Source: Pontivivens sp032464575
GTDB taxonomy: Bacteria > Pseudomonadota > Alphaproteobacteria > Rhodobacterales > Rhodobacteraceae
DNA length: 64,000 bases
Assembly: GCA_032464575.1 (NCBI GenBank)
Contig: JAWDKM010000006.1
Coordinates: 124,001-188,000 of the forward strand
Direction: 5' to 3'
Numbering within the stretch: the first letter of the stretch is position 1; each line of letters begins with the position of its first letter. Under the pieces are notes generated by a model, which saw only the letters and a program-made list of their open reading frames with translations, did not search any database and was not told the DNA's origin. Both the position numbers and the translations under genes were made by a program. Shown here piece by piece: positions 11,252-19,817 of the stretch.

Positions 11252-11590
11252 ATGGCGCGCTCGCCCGAGACGGAGGCGCGGCTGCGCGCGGCACTGGAGG
11301 GGCACGAGGGCATCTCGGAAAAGCCGATGATGGGCGCCGTGTGCTTTTTTCTCGACGGGAACATGGTGGGCTGCGCGGACCTCGGCGACGGGGACGGCCG
11401 GTTCATGTTCCGCGTGGGCAAGGCGGCGCAGGACGACGCGCTGGCGCAACCGGGGGCGGAACCCGCGATCCTCGGCGGGCGGCGCATGGGCGGGCTGATC
11501 TTCGTGGCGGCGGAAGCCTGTGACGATGCCGCCTTGCGCGACTGGACGGCCCGCGCGCTCGACTTCGCCCGGACGCTGCCGCCGAAGTGA
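11252..11590 (+). CDS. TfoX N-terminal domain protein
   Basis: 112 residues matching the TfoX_N domain alone (EKPMMGAVCFFLDGNMVG near residue 24, RFMFRVGK, GRRMGGLIFV). Stand-alone TfoX_N proteins are common in alphaproteobacteria and have no proven role; the competence function of full TfoX should not be assumed. It is tightly spaced after the GFA-family gene, and its stop overlaps the region leading into the complex I-like gene. Confidence 0.82.
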   Translation: MARSPETEARLRAALEGHEGISEKPMMGAVCFFLDGNMVGCADLGDGDGRFMFRVGKAAQDDALAQPGAEPAILGGRRMGGLIFVAAEACDDAALRDWTARALDFARTLPPK

Positions 11591-11670
11591 GCGGGCGGCC
11601 CTTGCGCGGCGGGGCGGTTTCTCACATAACCGGGACCGGAAAAGCCGCCCTTCGAAGGACGTTTCAGCCG

Positions 11671-11982
11671 ATGTTCGCCCGTATCTACCAGCCCGCCAAG
11701 ACCGCCATGTCGTCCGGCACCGCCAACACGCAGCATTGGGTGCTGGAGTTCGAGGCGGAGGAGGCCAAGCGCATCGATCCGCTGATGGGCTGGCACGGGT
11801 CGGGCGACACGCGCGGGCAGATCCAGCTGACCTTCGAGACCAAGGACGCGGCGGTGGAATACGCCCGCCGCCATGGGCTGCCCTTTCAGGTGCAGGAGCC
11901 CAAGACGCGCCGCCCGAACGTGCGGGCACGCGGCTACGGCGACAACTTCGCCCATGATCGCCGCGGTTCGTGGACCCACTGA
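11671..11982 (+). CDS. NADH dehydrogenase (complex I) accessory subunit, NDUFS4-like
   Basis: 103 residues of the ETC complex I subunit-conserved-region family: MFARIYQPAKTAMSSGTANT, then LMGWHGSGDT and EYARRHGLPFQV. It is the bacterial counterpart of the mitochondrial 18-kDa subunit, which stabilises the N-module near the NADH site, and it is found in alphaproteobacteria. The ATG at 11671 follows GAAGGACG. It stands alone, away from nuo genes, as is usual. It converges with the next gene. Confidence 0.9.
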   Translation: MFARIYQPAKTAMSSGTANTQHWVLEFEAEEAKRIDPLMGWHGSGDTRGQIQLTFETKDAAVEYARRHGLPFQVQEPKTRRPNVRARGYGDNFAHDRRGSWTH

Positions 11983-11983
11983 G

Positions 11984-12445
11984 CTAGCGGCCGGGCCGCA
12001 GGCTCGCGAGATAGGGCAGGCACCAGCGCGGATCCGGCGTGAACTCCGACTGCGCGGTGCAGGTCACGCCGACGGTGATGTCCGTGCCGGTGAGCCGGAT
12101 GTCGCCGCTCAGGATCGCATAGGCACCGCCCGATCCCCCTTCGTGGTCTTCGACCGTGTAGTGCAGCCGGCCATTGGCGAGGCGGGTGCTGTCGGGATGG
12201 GTGCTCTCCGGGTCGCCCCGGCCGAGCTCCATCACATGCGGGGTGCGGGTCGCGGCGCCGAGGACGACCTGCACCGGATCGCCCTCGATCAGGCGCGCAC
12301 CCCGGGGCGGGACCATGCTCATCCGGGCGTCGCCAAGGGGGAAGCTGAGACGGATGCCCTCGGCCGCTGCCACGGGTTGCAGCGCCTGCCAGCCGAAGGC
12401 GGCGGAGACGGCGAGGATGATGAAAATCAGGCGCGTGCGGATCAT
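11984..12445 (-). CDS. Conserved hypothetical secreted protein
   Basis: 153 residues. The N-terminal signal sequence (MIRTRLIFIILAVSAAFG, cleavage likely after PVAAA near residue 28) implies export. The mature part is probably beta-rich (IRLTGTDITVGVTC) with two Cys (CTAQSEF and RWCLPYL) that could form a disulfide. I do not recognise a family. It lies directly upstream of tRNA-Arg on the opposite strand. Confidence 0.65.
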   Translation of the reverse strand: MIRTRLIFIILAVSAAFGWQALQPVAAAEGIRLSFPLGDARMSMVPPRGARLIEGDPVQVVLGAATRTPHVMELGRGDPESTHPDSTRLANGRLHYTVEDHEGGSGGAYAILSGDIRLTGTDITVGVTCTAQSEFTPDPRWCLPYLASLRPGR

Positions 12446-12502
12446 GGGCGCGGTTTTAGCATGGACAGCCCCGCCCCGATATCGGATCACTGACGCCGCC
12501 GC

Positions 12503-12579
12503 GGCCCCTTAGCTCAGCTGGATAGAGCAGGTGACTTCTAATCATCAGGTCGGGGGTTCGAATCCTCCAGGGGTCGCCA
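12503..12579 (+). tRNA. tRNA-Arg (anticodon UCU)
   Basis: A 77-nt cloverleaf with encoded CCA. Acceptor stem GGCCCCU/AGGGGUC (one G-U), D-stem GCUC/GAGC, anticodon stem GGUGA/UCAUC with loop CUUCUAA (anticodon UCU, reads AGA/AGG), and T-arm GGGGG-UUCGAAU-CCUCC. The AT-rich DUF6331 segment begins just downstream, a common place for inserted DNA, but I see no repeat of the tRNA 3' end. Confidence 0.95.
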
Positions 12580-12742
12580 TTTTTCGGGTGGGAGTGCCGC
12601 TCGTGCTCGGGCGGCGTGTTTTTAAGTGATATGAAGCTCTGCTGGCGCACGTGCAGGTAATGCCAGGAAGTAGCTCAAATTCGTAAATACTGCAGCGCAC
12701 TCAAAAATCAGCGATCAGACGCCAATTACGCGTAGTTTGCGC

Positions 12743-13141
12743 TCACTCAGGCACCTTTATGATCTGCAAAAATTTCTGGTATCTCTTCTCAACTCGATTT
12801 TCTTGACTAGCGTAGATGGCACAGCCTTCGGTCAGCGCTGAATCGATCTCGCCGACGAGAGCAAGCATCTGCTTGTTGGTCAGTATCGCATTGAGCTCAG
12901 CCAGAACTACCCGCTCCGAAAGCTGATCTGAGCTGCGAATTTCATCGGCCAAATCGGTTAGTTCCGAACGTAGCGCGTCAATATATCTATCACATAGGTA
13001 CACGTCCCACTTAGTGAAGTGGTAAATGATATTGAACGGTGAGAAGCTGAATGCTTTGAGGCCACAACATTCTTTTTTGCAAATAGTTTCGCAATTACTA
13101 CAAAGCGCAGCAAGGTTTGGCGGCAATTCGATATCGTTCAT
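12743..13141 (-). CDS. DUF6331-like cysteine-rich protein, low G+C
   Basis: 132 residues from the ATG at 13141. The N-terminal motif CSNCETICKKECCGLKAF resembles DUF6331 proteins, which have no known function. The rest is a helical region rich in charged residues. Base composition is clearly lower in G+C than the flanks, with codons rarely used elsewhere in the window, so transfer is likely. A longer start at 13207 is possible. No partner genes are adjacent. Confidence 0.65.
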   Translation of the reverse strand: MNDIELPPNLAALCSNCETICKKECCGLKAFSFSPFNIIYHFTKWDVYLCDRYIDALRSELTDLADEIRSSDQLSERVVLAELNAILTNKQMLALVGEIDSALTEGCAIYASQENRVEKRYQKFLQIIKVPE

Positions 13142-13345
13142 GCATCGAAGACTACACAGAAATCCCTCGTGATGGCAATGAATTGGCTCTAAGCCTCGTG
13201 GAAGCACCCGTGCACGCTAACAAGGTCCAGACGTCCGGCCTTGGGTTAGATTTGCGGGACGTTTGAGCCGGTAGGGCTTTCTGGATGTCGCGGGCAATCG
13301 TCGTAGGAGCTCGTCAGAGGAGGCAAGGATGGTGCGCGCCCAGCA

Positions 13346-14134
13346 TCACAACCGTGCCGGCCGGCGCAGGGCCGCCAGCGCAAAGCAGGTGGCGGCGACG
13401 CAGATGATCGTGGGGCCCGCGGGCGTGTCGTAGAGGTAGGAGAGCCAGAGGCCGGAGAGGGCCGAGAGCCCGGCGATGGCGCCTGCGATCACGGCCATCG
13501 CCTCGGGCGTGCGGCTCAGCGGGCGGGCGGCGGCGGCGGGAATGATGAGCATGGCCGCGATCAGGAGCGCGCCGACGACCTTGATCGCGACGGCGACGAC
13601 GACGGCGAGCGCGAGGGTCAGGATCATCTTCTCCCGCTTCGGATCGATGCCCGCCGCGCGTGCGAGGTCCGCATTCAGCGTCGCTGCCAGAAGGGCCGAC
13701 CAGCGCCAGGCGACGAGGCCGAGGACCAGCGCCGCTCCCACCCAGATCACTGCGAGGTCCGTGCGCCCCACCGCGAGGATGTCGCCGAAGAGATAGCTCA
13801 TCAGGTCGATGCGCGCCCCCTGCAGGAAGGACACCGCCACCAGCCCCACCGCGAGGGCGGCATGGGACAGCACGCCAAGCAGGGTATCGATCGCGTAGCC
13901 CCGCTCGCTGAGCGACGTGATCGCCAGCGCCATGGCAAGGGCGGTCGCCAGCGTGCCCGCGAAGATCGAGGTGGAAAAGGCGAGCGACAGCGCCACGCCG
14001 AGGATGGCCGCATGGGCCGTCGCGTCGCCGAAATAGGCCATGCGGCGCCACACGACGAAGCAGCCGAGCGGCGCGGTCGCAAGTGCGACGCCCAGCCCGG
14101 CGAGGGCTGCGCGCATCATGAAGTCGTCGAGCAT
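13346..14134 (-). CDS. znuB: Zinc ABC transporter permease
   Basis: 262 residues with about eight transmembrane helices of the ABC-3 family (ALAGLGVALATAPLGCFVVWRRMAYFGDATAHAA at the N-terminus contains the conserved GDATAH signature). It forms the inner-membrane channel for Zn(II) import with ZnuC and ZnuA. It starts one base into the znuC stop (TGATG) and is the last gene of zur-znuC-znuB. Confidence 0.95.
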   Translation of the reverse strand: MLDDFMMRAALAGLGVALATAPLGCFVVWRRMAYFGDATAHAAILGVALSLAFSTSIFAGTLATALAMALAITSLSERGYAIDTLLGVLSHAALAVGLVAVSFLQGARIDLMSYLFGDILAVGRTDLAVIWVGAALVLGLVAWRWSALLAATLNADLARAAGIDPKREKMILTLALAVVVAVAIKVVGALLIAAMLIIPAAAARPLSRTPEAMAVIAGAIAGLSALSGLWLSYLYDTPAGPTIICVAATCFALAALRRPARL

Positions 14135-14901
14135 CAGAGGGTCGCGTCCTCGTGCCGGGCGTGCTCGCGGCCGTGATCGTGCCCTTGAGCATGATCGTGC
14201 CCGTGGTCATGGTCGTGGCGGTAGAGCGCGAGCGCGCCCTGCGTGCCGGTGCCGAACAGCGCACGGTATTCGGGGGCGGAGGCGACGACCTCGGGCGTGC
14301 CGTGGCAGCAGACGTGGCCGTTGAGGCAGATGACGCGGTCCGATGCGCTCATCACCACGTGCAGCTCGTGGCTCACCATCAGGATGCCGCAGCCCAGCGT
14401 GGCGCGCACCGCCTCGATCCGGCGGTAGAAGGCGGCGGAGCCCGGCTGGTCGAGGCCCGTTGTCGGCTCGTCGAGGATCAGGAGCTCCGGTTTCTCCAGT
14501 AGCGCGCGGGCGAGGAGCACGCGGCGGAACTGCCCGCCCGACAGGTCGGCCATCTGCCGGCGCTCCAGCCCGTCGGCGCCCGCCTCGACGAGTGCTTCGC
14601 CCACCGCCTTCGCCCCGCGGCGCACCGGCAGGTCGAGGAAGCGGCGCACGGTCAGCGGCAGGGTCTGGTCGATGTGCAGGGTCTGGGGCACGTAGCCGAT
14701 GCGCAGCCCGGCGCGGCGCTCCACCCGGCCCGTGGTGGGCGGCACCGCGCCTAGGATCGCGCGCAGGAGCGTGGTCTTGCCCGAGCCGTTCGGGCCCACG
14801 ACGGTCACGATCTCCCCGGGGGCGAGCGCGAGGTCCACGCCGCTCAGGATGCGCTGGGTCCCGGCGTCGACGCCGAGGCCCCTGACGGTGACGAGGGTCA
14901 T
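14134..14901 (-). CDS. znuC: Zinc ABC transporter ATP-binding protein
   Basis: 255 residues: Walker A GPNGSGKTTLL near residue 37, signature LSGGQFRRVLLARAL, Walker B LLILDEPTTGLD. The C-terminus is a His-rich tail (HDHDHGHDHAQGHDHGREH), a common alphaproteobacterial ZnuC feature that may buffer zinc. The ATG at 14901 overlaps the zur stop by 4 nt, which indicates coupling. Confidence 0.95.
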   Translation of the reverse strand: MTLVTVRGLGVDAGTQRILSGVDLALAPGEIVTVVGPNGSGKTTLLRAILGAVPPTTGRVERRAGLRIGYVPQTLHIDQTLPLTVRRFLDLPVRRGAKAVGEALVEAGADGLERRQMADLSGGQFRRVLLARALLEKPELLILDEPTTGLDQPGSAAFYRRIEAVRATLGCGILMVSHELHVVMSASDRVICLNGHVCCHGTPEVVASAPEYRALFGTGTQGALALYRHDHDHGHDHAQGHDHGREHARHEDATL

Positions 14902-15380
14902 GCCCGCTTCTCCTCCCGGTCGCAGGCGGGGCACAGGCCTTCGGCTTCAATCACCACGGTCTCGAGGCGGAAGCCCGCCTGATCGGCCACGCCGCCCATC
15001 AGGCCGGCGGTCTCCGCCGGAGCTTCGGCCACGGCCTCGCACTTGCGGCAGATCAGGAAGGCAGGCGCATGCTGCGCACCGGGATGGGAGCAGGCGATAT
15101 AGGCGTTCAGCCGCTCGATGCGGTGGGCGAAGCCCTGGGCCAGCAGGAAGTCGAGCGCGCGGTAGACCACGGGCGGCTGGGCGTTGCGGCCGCCCTCCTT
15201 GAGCCGGTCGAGGATGTCGTAGGCGCCCATCGCGCGGTGCGCGCCGAGCAGGATCGAGAAGACCTCCCGCCGGGCGGGCGTGAACTGGAGCCCGGCCTCG
15301 GCGCAGTGCCGCTCCGCCGTGCCCATCGCGTCGGCGATGCAGGCCGCGTGATCGTGCTGTTCGAAGCCGCGCTCGCTCAT
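14898..15380 (-). CDS. zur: Zinc uptake regulator, Fur family
   Basis: 160 residues. The winged-helix half contains LQFTPARREVFSILL and the second half has Fur-fold zinc ligands (FLICRKCEAV and GLCPACDRE form a CxxC pair each). It represses zinc uptake when zinc is replete. The ATG at 15380 has an excellent ribosome-binding site (CAGGAGGA). A Zur box lies 27 bp upstream, so zur-znuCB is autoregulated. Confidence 0.94.
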   Translation of the reverse strand: MSERGFEQHDHAACIADAMGTAERHCAEAGLQFTPARREVFSILLGAHRAMGAYDILDRLKEGGRNAQPPVVYRALDFLLAQGFAHRIERLNAYIACSHPGAQHAPAFLICRKCEAVAEAPAETAGLMGGVADQAGFRLETVVIEAEGLCPACDREEKRA

Positions 15381-15406
15381 CCGATCCTCCTGTGACGAGG
15401 TGGGTT

Positions 15407-15424
15407 GATACATTATAACATATC
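15407..15424. promoter_or_regulatory. Zur box between zur and znuA
   Basis: The near-palindrome GATACATTATAACATATC matches its own complement at 14 of 18 positions and fits the alphaproteobacterial Zur consensus. It is 27 bp from the zur start and 44 bp from the znuA start, so one site can repress both divergent transcripts. Confidence 0.85.
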
Positions 15425-15467
15425 GGCTAGTCCAGACGCCTCTTTAGCAGATACGAGGTCCCTGGCA

Positions 15468-16514
15468 ATGCGCGCGCTTTTCCTTTCGCTTCCGATCGCG
15501 GTGCTGTGTAGCAGCATGGTACGGGCCGAGGTGCCCCGCGTGACGGCGGACATCGCGCCGGTCCACGCGCTGGTCGCGCGGGTGATGGAGGGGGTCGGCA
15601 CGCCCGACCTGCTGATCCCGCCTGTCAGCTCGCCCCACGGCTATGCGATACGGCCATCCGAAGCCGATGCGTTGCAGGCCGCCGACATGGTGTTCTGGGT
15701 ATCCGAGGACCTGACACCGTGGCTGCCGCGGGTGCTGTCCAACGTCGCGCCCGGTGCGGAGGTCGTGGAGCTGCTGGAGGCGGACGGCACGCTGGTGCTG
15801 CCGATACGCGAGGGCGTGGCGTTCGAGGTGGAGGGTGGCGGCCACGACCATGACCATGACGACCACGCAGAGGAGGCCCACGACGACGATGACCATGGGC
15901 ATGGCGATCATGCTCACGACGACCATGCTCACGACGACCATGCCGAAGTGGAGCACGCCCACGACGACCATGGCCACGACGATCACGCGCATGCGCATGG
16001 GGATGCCGACGCCCATGCCTGGCTCGACCCGGTGAACGCAGCGCACTGGCTCGGCGTGATCGCGGCGCAGCTGTCGGAGGCGGACCCCGCCAATGCGGAG
16101 ACCTACGCGGCCAACGCCGCCGCCGGGCAGGCGGAAATGGAGGAGCTGTCCTCCCGCATTTCCGCCATCTTCGCGGATGGCGGGCGACCGGGATACCTGG
16201 TGCTGCATGACGCCTACCAGTACTTCGAGGCACGGTTCGAGGTGCCCGCGACGGCGGCGGTGGCGCTGGGCGATGCGGCCCAGCCCGGTGCGCGGCGGGT
16301 GGCCGCGCTGCGCGAGCTCGTGGCCGAGCGTGAGATCGCCTGCGCCTTCATTGAGCCGCAGCTCAATGCCTCTCTGCTGGAGACGGTGTTCGAGGGCAGC
16401 GGCGTGACCATCGCCACGATCGACCCGCTGGGGTCGACACATGAGCCGGGGGCCGGGCTCTACCCCGCGCTGATGCTCGACATGGCGACGGCGATCGCGG
16501 AGTGTGCGGGCTGA
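15468..16514 (+). CDS. znuA: Periplasmic zinc-binding protein
   Basis: 348 residues. Signal peptide MRALFLSLPIAVLCSSMVRA. The cluster A-I lobes have zinc-site His residues (SPHGYAIRPS, HAWLDPVNA, LHDAYQYFE). Residues about 124-182 form a His/Asp-rich loop encoded by imperfect HDDHA-type repeats, typical of high-affinity ZnuA. It delivers Zn(II) to ZnuB. The ATG at 15468 is the only start giving a proper signal peptide. It is 44 bp downstream of the Zur box. Confidence 0.95.
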   Translation: MRALFLSLPIAVLCSSMVRAEVPRVTADIAPVHALVARVMEGVGTPDLLIPPVSSPHGYAIRPSEADALQAADMVFWVSEDLTPWLPRVLSNVAPGAEVVELLEADGTLVLPIREGVAFEVEGGGHDHDHDDHAEEAHDDDDHGHGDHAHDDHAHDDHAEVEHAHDDHGHDDHAHAHGDADAHAWLDPVNAAHWLGVIAAQLSEADPANAETYAANAAAGQAEMEELSSRISAIFADGGRPGYLVLHDAYQYFEARFEVPATAAVALGDAAQPGARRVAALRELVAEREIACAFIEPQLNASLLETVFEGSGVTIATIDPLGSTHEPGAGLYPALMLDMATAIAECAG

Positions 16515-16535
16515 CCGTCTGACGGAGCCCCGCCG

Positions 16536-17639
16536 ATGATGCCTGCCCTGCGCCTGACCGGCGCCCGAGTGTTGCTGCACGGCGGGCTGGAGGAGACGGC
16601 GCTGACCCTCGCCGAGGGGTGGATCGCGGACGGGCCGGGGCGGGAGGTGGACCTCACCGGCCACCTCATCCTGCCCGGCGTGATCGACGTGCACGGCGAC
16701 GGGTTCGAGCGGCACGTCGCGCCGCGCCGGGGCCTGGTGCCCGATCCGGCCGACGGGCTGCCGATGCTGGAGGCGGAGCTCGCCGCCTGCGGGATCACCA
16801 CCGCGTGGCTCGCGCAGTTCTGGAGCTGGCAGGGCGGGCTGCGCTCGCCAGACTTCGCGCGGGCCATCGCGGCGGCGCTGGAAGGGTGGCGCGGCGCGCT
16901 GGACCTGCGGCTGCAGCTGCGTGTCGAGACCCACATGATCTCCGATTTCAACGCGGTTGCCCGCTTCGTGCGGCAGGCGGGGATCGGCTATGTGGGCTTC
17001 TCGGATCATCTGCCGCATCGCGCTTTGGCCGCGGGCAAACGCCCCGAGCGGCTGACAAGTGCGGCACTTCGGGCCAAGCGCGCGCCGGAGGCGTATCTGG
17101 CGCTGATGCAGGAGCTGGCCGCGAACGGGCCGGAGGTGCCGACCGCGCTCGCCCGGCTGATCGCGGAGATGCCGGGGGTGAGGCTCGCCTCCCACGATGA
17201 CGACGCGGCGGCGCGGGCGCGCTACGCCGCGCTGGGCGTGGAGATTGCGGAGTTCCCAGTGGAGCTGCCCGACGCAGGGCCAGTGGTGATGGGCGCCCCG
17301 AACGTGCTGCGCGGCGGCTCCCATGACCGGGGGCCGAGTGCTGCGGAGGCGGTGGCGGAGGGGCGGGTGACGGCGCTCGCCTCCGACTACCACTACCCGG
17401 CGATGGTGCCCGCGGCGCTGAAGCTGGCGGAGGCGGGACTGCCGCTTGCCGACGCCTGGCACCTGATCTCGGGCGGGCCGGCGGAGATGCTGGGCCTTGC
17501 CGACCGGGGCCGCATCGCGCCGGGCCTGCGTGCCGATCTGGTGGTGCTGGAGGCCGCGACGGGTCGGGTCGCCGTGACATTCGCCGGGGGCCGACCCGTC
17601 TATCTGGGGCCGGAGGTCGCCGCCCGGCTCCTCGCCTGA
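16536..17639 (+). CDS. PhnM-like amidohydrolase in the zinc-uptake locus
   Basis: 367 residues, full length for PhnM. Family motifs: GVIDVHGDGFERHVAPR (first metal His near residue 53), RVETHMISDF, GFSDHLPH, LASHDDD, MGAPNVLRGGSHDRG and ASDYHYPAMV. By family it would hydrolyse a ribose triphosphate phosphonate or a related nucleotide. It begins 21 nt after the znuA stop with GGAG upstream, so it is probably in the Zur-controlled transcript rather than a phn operon. It differs from the PhnM at 2-784 in several loop residues, so it may have another substrate or a different metal preference. Confidence 0.85.
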   Translation: MMPALRLTGARVLLHGGLEETALTLAEGWIADGPGREVDLTGHLILPGVIDVHGDGFERHVAPRRGLVPDPADGLPMLEAELAACGITTAWLAQFWSWQGGLRSPDFARAIAAALEGWRGALDLRLQLRVETHMISDFNAVARFVRQAGIGYVGFSDHLPHRALAAGKRPERLTSAALRAKRAPEAYLALMQELAANGPEVPTALARLIAEMPGVRLASHDDDAAARARYAALGVEIAEFPVELPDAGPVVMGAPNVLRGGSHDRGPSAAEAVAEGRVTALASDYHYPAMVPAALKLAEAGLPLADAWHLISGGPAEMLGLADRGRIAPGLRADLVVLEAATGRVAVTFAGGRPVYLGPEVAARLLA

Positions 17640-17692
17640 GGCATGGACATGTGCGGCGCCAGACCGCACCCTTCGCGGCAAAGGAGACCCGC

Positions 17693-18316
17693 ATGGAAAC
17701 CGCCGCCATCCTTCTGACCTTCGCGCTGACGCATCTCGCCGCCGTGGTCAGCCCCGGTCCGTCCTTCATCGTCGTGCTGCGCGAAACCGTGTCGGGCGCG
17801 CGGCGGCGGGGGCTGCTGGTCGCCTTCGGACTGGGCCTCGGCACGCTGGTCTGGGCGAGTGGCGCGTGGTTCGGGCTTGCCGCACTCTTCGAGGTCTTTC
17901 CCTGGATGCTCGACGTGCTGCGCTGGGCGGGGGCGGCGTTCCTGATCTGGCTCGCCATCCAGCTCTGGCGCCGTGCCCGCGCGCCCGCGGTGGTCGAGGC
18001 GACGGAAGCGGCGGAGACGGAGGGGCCCTGGGACGCGATCCGGCTGGGCCTGCTGACGCAGCTCGCGAACCCGAAGGTGGCGGTGTTCTTCGGCTCGATC
18101 TTCGTGGTGATCCTGCCTGCGGACCCGTCGCCGATGATGCTGGCCGCGGTCTTCGCCATCGTGTTCCTCAACGAGTTCGCCTGGTACGGGATCGTTGCCG
18201 CCGTCATGGCCGCCCGCGCGATGCGGCGGCGCTATGCCTCGGTCAAGCCCGTGATCGACCGGGTGAGCGGCACGTTCCTCGGTGCTCTCGGCCTCAGGCT
18301 GATCGCGGACGGATGA
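17693..18316 (+). CDS. LysE/RhtB-family exporter
   Basis: 207 residues with about six transmembrane helices. N-terminal hallmark: VSPGPSFIVVLRETVSG; later GLLTQLANPKVAVFF. LysE/RhtB proteins export amino acids or related small molecules across the inner membrane; the substrate is not evident. The ATG at 17693 follows AAGGAG. It is 53 nt behind the PhnM-like gene and may share its transcript. It is followed immediately by the next gene. Confidence 0.9.
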   Translation: METAAILLTFALTHLAAVVSPGPSFIVVLRETVSGARRRGLLVAFGLGLGTLVWASGAWFGLAALFEVFPWMLDVLRWAGAAFLIWLAIQLWRRARAPAVVEATEAAETEGPWDAIRLGLLTQLANPKVAVFFGSIFVVILPADPSPMMLAAVFAIVFLNEFAWYGIVAAVMAARAMRRRYASVKPVIDRVSGTFLGALGLRLIADG

Positions 18317-18317
18317 G

Positions 18318-19334
18318 ATGCGCGCGCTCCGCCTGCTGCTGGCGCTGACAACGCTGGCGACGCTGTGGTCGCTGGCGCAGCAGCCCTTCGTCGCGCCCTA
18401 CGTGGAGCGCTCGGCGGCGGAGATCCGGGTGGCGATCGAGGCCGAGCTGGCGCGGGAGGTCGATGCGGAGTGGCTCGCCCCCCGCCTGACCGGGGCGGTC
18501 GTCGCGCGCGACAGTGACCGGGTGGAGCTGCTGACCGGGATCGCGGCGCAGCACGGGCTCGCGCTGACCGATGCGCAGGAGGTAGAGCTCGCCGCCTTCG
18601 TGGCGGAGCACCGGGCCGAGATGCCCGCGATCTGCCTGCGCTGCGCCGTGGAGCCCGAGAGCTGCCCGGGCCTTGGCGAGATCCTCGCCTGCAACCTGCC
18701 CTTCGAGCTGACCCCCTTCGGCGATCTGAACGCGCTGCGGCGCGGGGCGCAGGACTGGGCGGCGGGCGACGAGGTCGATCAGCTCGACGTGGGCCTCGCG
18801 GCTGCCGGGCTGACGGCGACCGGCGCGGGTCTCGTGACCGGCGGCACGAGCCTCGGCGTGAAGGCGGCCACGGGCGTGGTGCGGGTGGCCAAGCGCACCG
18901 GGCGGCTGACGCCGGGGCTGCGTGCGGTGGTCACCGACGGGGCGAAGGCGATGCGACCCGGCGCCGATGCGGCGGGACTGGTGCGCCTGCAGCGGACCAT
19001 GGGCGATCTGGGCACGATCCGGGCCCATGCCTCGACGGCCGGCCTGTTCCGCGTGCTGCCGCTGATCGACGGCCCGGCCGATGCCGCCCGGCTCGCCCGG
19101 GTGAGCGAGGCGATGGGTGCGCGCACGTCGGAGGCGGTCGCGGTGCTGGGCAAGTCGCGCCTCTTCCGCGCCACGATGCGGCTCACCGACCGCGCGGCCG
19201 CTGCCCTGCTCCTGCTGATCGGGCTGGGGGCGCAGATTGCCCTGTTTCTTACGCAAATGGTCCTGCGTGCTTTGTTGCGCGGGGGCGGGCGCTCCGGCAA
19301 GGTGGGGCGGTTTGCGAAGCAGGGCGGAGCGTGA
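18318..19334 (+). CDS. Conserved hypothetical membrane protein
   Basis: 338 residues. An N-terminal hydrophobic segment (ALRLLLALTTLATLWSLAQQ) and a C-terminal helix (ALLLLIGLGAQIALFLTQMVL) flank a mostly helical domain with four Cys in ICLRCAVEPESCPG..ILAC. No family is recognised. It starts 1 nt after the lysE stop and ends 3 nt before the universal stress gene, so it sits in a tight operon. Confidence 0.75.
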   Translation: MRALRLLLALTTLATLWSLAQQPFVAPYVERSAAEIRVAIEAELAREVDAEWLAPRLTGAVVARDSDRVELLTGIAAQHGLALTDAQEVELAAFVAEHRAEMPAICLRCAVEPESCPGLGEILACNLPFELTPFGDLNALRRGAQDWAAGDEVDQLDVGLAAAGLTATGAGLVTGGTSLGVKAATGVVRVAKRTGRLTPGLRAVVTDGAKAMRPGADAAGLVRLQRTMGDLGTIRAHASTAGLFRVLPLIDGPADAARLARVSEAMGARTSEAVAVLGKSRLFRATMRLTDRAAAALLLLIGLGAQIALFLTQMVLRALLRGGGRSGKVGRFAKQGGA

Positions 19335-19337
19335 GGC

Positions 19338-19796
19338 ATGCGCAAGTTCCTCGTTGTGATGGATGACAGTCCCGAGTGCATCAACGCGATGCGCTTCGCG
19401 GCGCTGCGGGCGTGCAATACCGAAGGCGGCGTGCAGATCCTCGCCGTCATCCAGCCCGAGGAGTTCCAGCACTGGATCGGCGTCGGCGACCTGATGCGGG
19501 CCGAGGCGCGCGAGAAGATAGAGGAGAAGTTCGCCTTCTTCGCCGAGAAGATGAAGGAGAACGAGGGCGTGACCCCCGAACTCGTCATCCGCGAGGGCGA
19601 GACGGCGAAGGAGGTGCTCGACCAGATCCGGGAGGATCGCGAGATCGGGGTGCTGGTGCTGGCGGCAGGTACGCAGGGCGACGGGCCGGGGCCACTGGTC
19701 ACGCAGCTCGCGGGACGGATGGCGGCTCAGATGCCGGTGCCCGTCACGGTCGTGCCCGGCGGCATGACGCTGGAGCAGATCCGCTCCGTATGCTGA
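19338..19796 (+). CDS. Universal stress protein (UspA family)
   Basis: 152 residues with the single-domain USP fold: FLVVMDDSPECINAMRFA at the N-terminus and VLVLAAGTQGDGPGPLV, a variant of the G-2x-G-9x-G(S/T) nucleotide loop, then PVTVVPGG at the end. Role unknown, probably stress-related nucleotide binding. It follows the hypothetical membrane gene by 3 nt. Confidence 0.88.
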   Translation: MRKFLVVMDDSPECINAMRFAALRACNTEGGVQILAVIQPEEFQHWIGVGDLMRAEAREKIEEKFAFFAEKMKENEGVTPELVIREGETAKEVLDQIREDREIGVLVLAAGTQGDGPGPLVTQLAGRMAAQMPVPVTVVPGGMTLEQIRSVC

Positions 19797-19817
19797 GCGC
19801 GCCATGCTGAATATCCC

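Noticed and set aside
12456..12650. A 64-codon minus-strand frame over tRNA-Arg
   Set aside because: It is the common artefact of translating the complement of a tRNA gene.
12580..13260. Integrative element attachment site next to the tRNA
   Set aside because: No direct repeat of the tRNA 3' end and no integrase gene are visible; only composition supports transfer.
15838..16014. DNA repeats inside znuA
   Set aside because: They encode the His/Asp-rich metal loop of ZnuA and need no other explanation.
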